This document shows, piece by piece, positions 61,541 through 64,000 of a stretch of DNA of 64,000 bases (the stretch's first letter is position 1; the number at the start of each line of letters is the position of its first letter). The position numbers and the translations under genes were made by a program. The notes under the pieces were generated by a model that worked only from the letters and a program-made list of their open reading frames with translations, searched no databases and had not been told where the DNA came from. Where the stretch lies: the NCBI RefSeq assembly GCF_036417845.1, contig NC_089990.1, positions 1,743,501 through 1,807,500 on the forward strand. Reading direction: 5' to 3'. The stretch is from Apteryx mantelli (taxonomy: Eukaryota; Chordata; Aves; Apterygiformes; Apterygidae).

Positions 61541-62473
61541 GGGGAATAGAGTCCTTGGGTGACTTTCCCTGCGCCTGCAGGATCCCATGCTGGAGCTATG
61601 CAGGCCAGCCTGAAACCCCAGCCCCACCGGCATCACCCTGTGCTTCCCACTCCTCCCTCATGTTGTACCTGGCGTCAGGGAGGGGAAGCGACAGGGCCTG
61701 GAGGACCAGCTCCAGCACCTCTGTTGCTGCAGGGCTGTCAGCACAGCTGAGTGGCACGACAGGGTTGGGTCACTTGGGGACACAGCTTGATGAAAACCCC
61801 AGAAATAGGAACACTTGAACCAGTTCCCACAAGCCAGGTTAGTGCCCGAGGGTGAGGGTGGATTCCTGTGTGGGGAAGGAGCGTCAGAGCAGGCGCTGCC
61901 TGCCACTCTGCTAACAGCAGGATTTCGTGTTGCAGAGCTCTGCTTATTCTTTGTTCCTGGTGAGCTGATAGTCTCTTGTTTAACTAGCCCATGAACCCCC
62001 TAGTGGGGTGTTAGCAGGGGCTGGGACCCCAGCAACGTGAGGTTCCTGGGAAGCTGGCTTCCTGCTTAGTTTTAGTGCCAGCTCAGAACTCCCTCCCAGT
62101 GGCCCAGAAATTGAATGCCTGGGGGCTCTTCCTCGGGGCGATCAGGGCTGAGGGCAAACAGTCAGGGAGCGCCCAGGGGACACGCCAGAGTGATCTCTGC
62201 TCTGCAGGCAGGAGCAAGCCTGCAAAGCCCCTGTCACTCTATTAGCACTGCTCTGGCTGCACCAGCACATCCGCGGGGCCCCAGCTCGGGACAAGCAGCT
62301 GCATGGCAGCGACTGTATATCGTGGCCTTGCGGAGCTGGAGAGAATGTTTTCCTCAGCCACTTGGCCAGATGGTCAGTGTTAATACAGCCGTGGGAGCGC
62401 CGTGTGTCCCTAAGCGTGCCTATTGCTGTGGAGCACTGCACAGATGTCACCTGCCCTCGCAAAGCCAAAGGAC

Positions 62474-62572
62474 AGCACGTGGCCCGTCGGCTTTGCTCGC
62501 TGCGACGTCGGCCAGGGCCGAGGGGGGATCGCACTGGTCTACCTTCGCCAGCAGCCCCAGGGCTGGCGCCAG
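62474..62572 (+). repeat. About 100-bp diverged repeat, copy 2
   Basis: The stretch around CGGCCAGGGCCGAGGGGGGA and CAGCAGCCCCAGG matches 61436-61540, on the same strand about 1 kb away. It abuts the left edge of the NALF2 CpG island. Confidence 0.7.
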
Positions 62573-62749
62573 GGATTTTACGAAGCGACGCACGTGGTGT
62601 CGCCCGGGACGGACGTTATGCTGCTCGGCCCTGCCAGGACGCGGCGCGGCGGCGGTGTCCGGGGGGACGAGGCGCGGGATGGGGGCTGGCGGCGCGGCTG
62701 CCCCGGCCGGGGCCGCGGGCTGCGCTCTCGGGGGCTCGCGGTGCCCGGT

Positions 62750-62794
62750 CCGGCTCGGCTCGGTTCTACTAGACTCGGCTCGGCTCGGCTCGGC
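62750..62794 (+). repeat. CGGCT pentamer array, NALF2 promoter
   Basis: Units of GGCTC repeat as CCGGCTCGGCTCGG, are interrupted by TTCTACTAGA, then continue as CTCGGCTCGGCTCGGCTCGG. It is complementary to the GAGCC array at 62929-63128. Confidence 0.8.
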
Positions 62795-62818
62795 ACAAGT
62801 TGCAGCAGGCGCGCGGGC

Positions 62819-62846
62819 GGGGCCGGGGCCGGGGCCGGGGCCGGGC
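62819..62846 (+). repeat. GGGGCC hexanucleotide repeat (four units)
   Basis: Four perfect GGGGCC units followed by GGGC. The motif is the same as the human C9orf72 repeat. Strong G-quadruplex potential on the NALF2 sense strand. Confidence 0.9.
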
Positions 62847-62928
62847 GGCGGCAGGTGCCGTGGTGCTGAAGGACAGCTCCGCGCCGGGGCGCCGCGTGGG
62901 GCAGGCCGCGGCGCCCGAGGGAGCGGGC

Positions 62929-63128
62929 TGAGCCGAGCCGAGCCGGGCCGAGCCGAGCCGAGCCGAGCCGGGCCGAGCCGGGCCGAGCCGAGTGGAGCCG
63001 GGCCGAGCCGAGCCGAGCCGAGCCGAGCCGGGCCGGGCCGAGCCGAGTGGAGCCGTGCCGGGTTTAGCCCGAGCGAAGCCGAGCGGGGACACGCCGAGCC
63101 GAGCCGAGCCGTGCCGAGCGGAGCGGAG
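62929..63128 (+). repeat. GAGCC pentamer array upstream of NALF2
   Basis: About 200 bases of GAGCC/GGGCC/GAGTG-type pentamers, decaying toward the right end into GAGCGGAGCGGAGCGG. All frames stay open through it, which explains long artefact ORFs on both strands here. Confidence 0.9.
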
Positions 63129-63224
63129 CGGAGCGGCGCCGGGCGGGCGGGCGGGCGGGCGGGGGGCGGCGCGGCGCGCAGGCGCAGGGCGACGCGGCTC
63201 CTCAAGGTGTTGGCGGCGCGGCCG

Positions 63225-63236
63225 AAGATGGCGACA
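63225..63236 (+). promoter_or_regulatory. YY1-like motif AAGATGGCGAC, likely near the NALF2 start site
   Basis: AAGATGGCG is the classical YY1 core. In CpG-island promoters such sites usually lie just downstream of the transcription start. If so, initiation falls slightly upstream of 63225, placing the uORFs and the GGC/GCG repeats in the 5' leader. Confidence 0.4.
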
Positions 63237-63242
63237 GACTGA
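63228..63242 (+). CDS. Four-codon upstream ORF (MATD) in NALF2 leader
   Basis: ATG GCG ACA GAC TGA in a strong initiation context (A at -3, G at +4). The same bases form a YY1-type motif, so the site may be a promoter element rather than a translated uORF. Confidence 0.3.
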   Translation: MATD

Positions 63243-63246
63243 GGGC

Positions 63247-63336
63247 ATGGGGCCCGGCGGCGGCGGCGGCGGCGGCGGCGGACGCGGCGCGGCCCGCGAG
63301 CTGGCGCAGCCCACGGGGAAGCGGAAAGCCGAGTGA
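63247..63336 (+). CDS. Upstream ORF in NALF2 leader (polyglycine)
   Basis: A 29-codon ATG frame starts MGPG, continues with a run of nine glycines from GGC repeats, then an Arg/Ala/Lys-rich tail, and ends before the polyalanine frame begins. No homology is recognised. It matters only if the NALF2 transcription start is upstream of it. Confidence 0.3.
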   Translation: MGPGGGGGGGGGRGAARELAQPTGKRKAE

Positions 63337-63370
63337 GCGGGGCCGGGGCATGCCCCCGCGCGGCGCGCCC

Positions 63371-63392
63371 GGGGCCGGGGCCGGGGCCGGGG
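63371..63392 (+). repeat. Second GGGGCC hexanucleotide repeat
   Basis: Three GGGGCC units followed by GGGG, inside the presumed NALF2 leader. Confidence 0.9.
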
Positions 63393-63428
63393 CAGCGGCG
63401 CGGCGCCGCCGCCCCCCCCCGTCGCACC

Positions 63429-64000
<572 letters not shown>

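Noticed and set aside
22900-62500. PJA1 between EFNB1 and NALF2
   Set aside because: No long RING-finger frame was seen.

Overview
This is vertebrate nuclear DNA, most likely from a bird. Three things point there: an ephrin-B1-type first exon and a NALF2 (FAM155B)-type first exon in the same window, several decayed CR1 LINE fragments (one with the typical avian CR1 3' end), and very GC-rich, CpG-rich sequence full of minisatellites. A crocodilian or turtle source cannot be excluded from sequence alone. No bacterial genes, tRNA, rRNA or CRISPR features were seen.

Only two protein-coding exons can be supported, and both genes run out of the window. EFNB1 exon 1 is on the minus strand at about 21.6 kb and its remaining exons lie beyond the left end, so 1-21.56 kb is read as part of a very long EFNB1 intron 1. 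NALF2 exon 1 is on the plus strand from 63,617 and is still open at the right end. The two genes are head to head, with start codons about 42 kb apart. Nothing resembling PJA1, which sits between them on the human X, is visible.

Layout: 1-9.2 kb is mostly AT-rich intron with CpG patches near 5.5-6.1 and 6.5-7.0 kb. 9.25-15.5 kb is an unusually long CpG-dense block with one CCAAT/TATA promoter-like site near 13.0 kb. 15.5-21.4 kb alternates AT-rich and CpG-rich sequence. 21.4-22.95 kb is the EFNB1 CpG-island promoter with GC boxes, a CTCF-like site and a 44-bp CCAAT-bearing triplicate. 23-37 kb is AT-richer and holds four CR1 remnants. 37-62.5 kb is GC-rich intergenic DNA with minisatellites, polypurine and G-run tracts, a 490-bp duplicated element at 39.4 and 50.9 kb, and a TATA-bearing exon-like region near 55.1 kb. 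62.56-64 kb is the NALF2 CpG island, with pentamer arrays, GGGGCC repeats and several upstream ORFs.

Ephrin-B1 is a membrane ligand for EphB receptors in boundary formation. NALF2 is an auxiliary subunit of the NALCN sodium-leak channel. They are not known to act in one pathway. Their nearness probably reflects an old linkage block, since the paralogues EFNB2 and NALF1 are also neighbours on human chromosome 13. The many long GC-rich open frames are not counted as genes.
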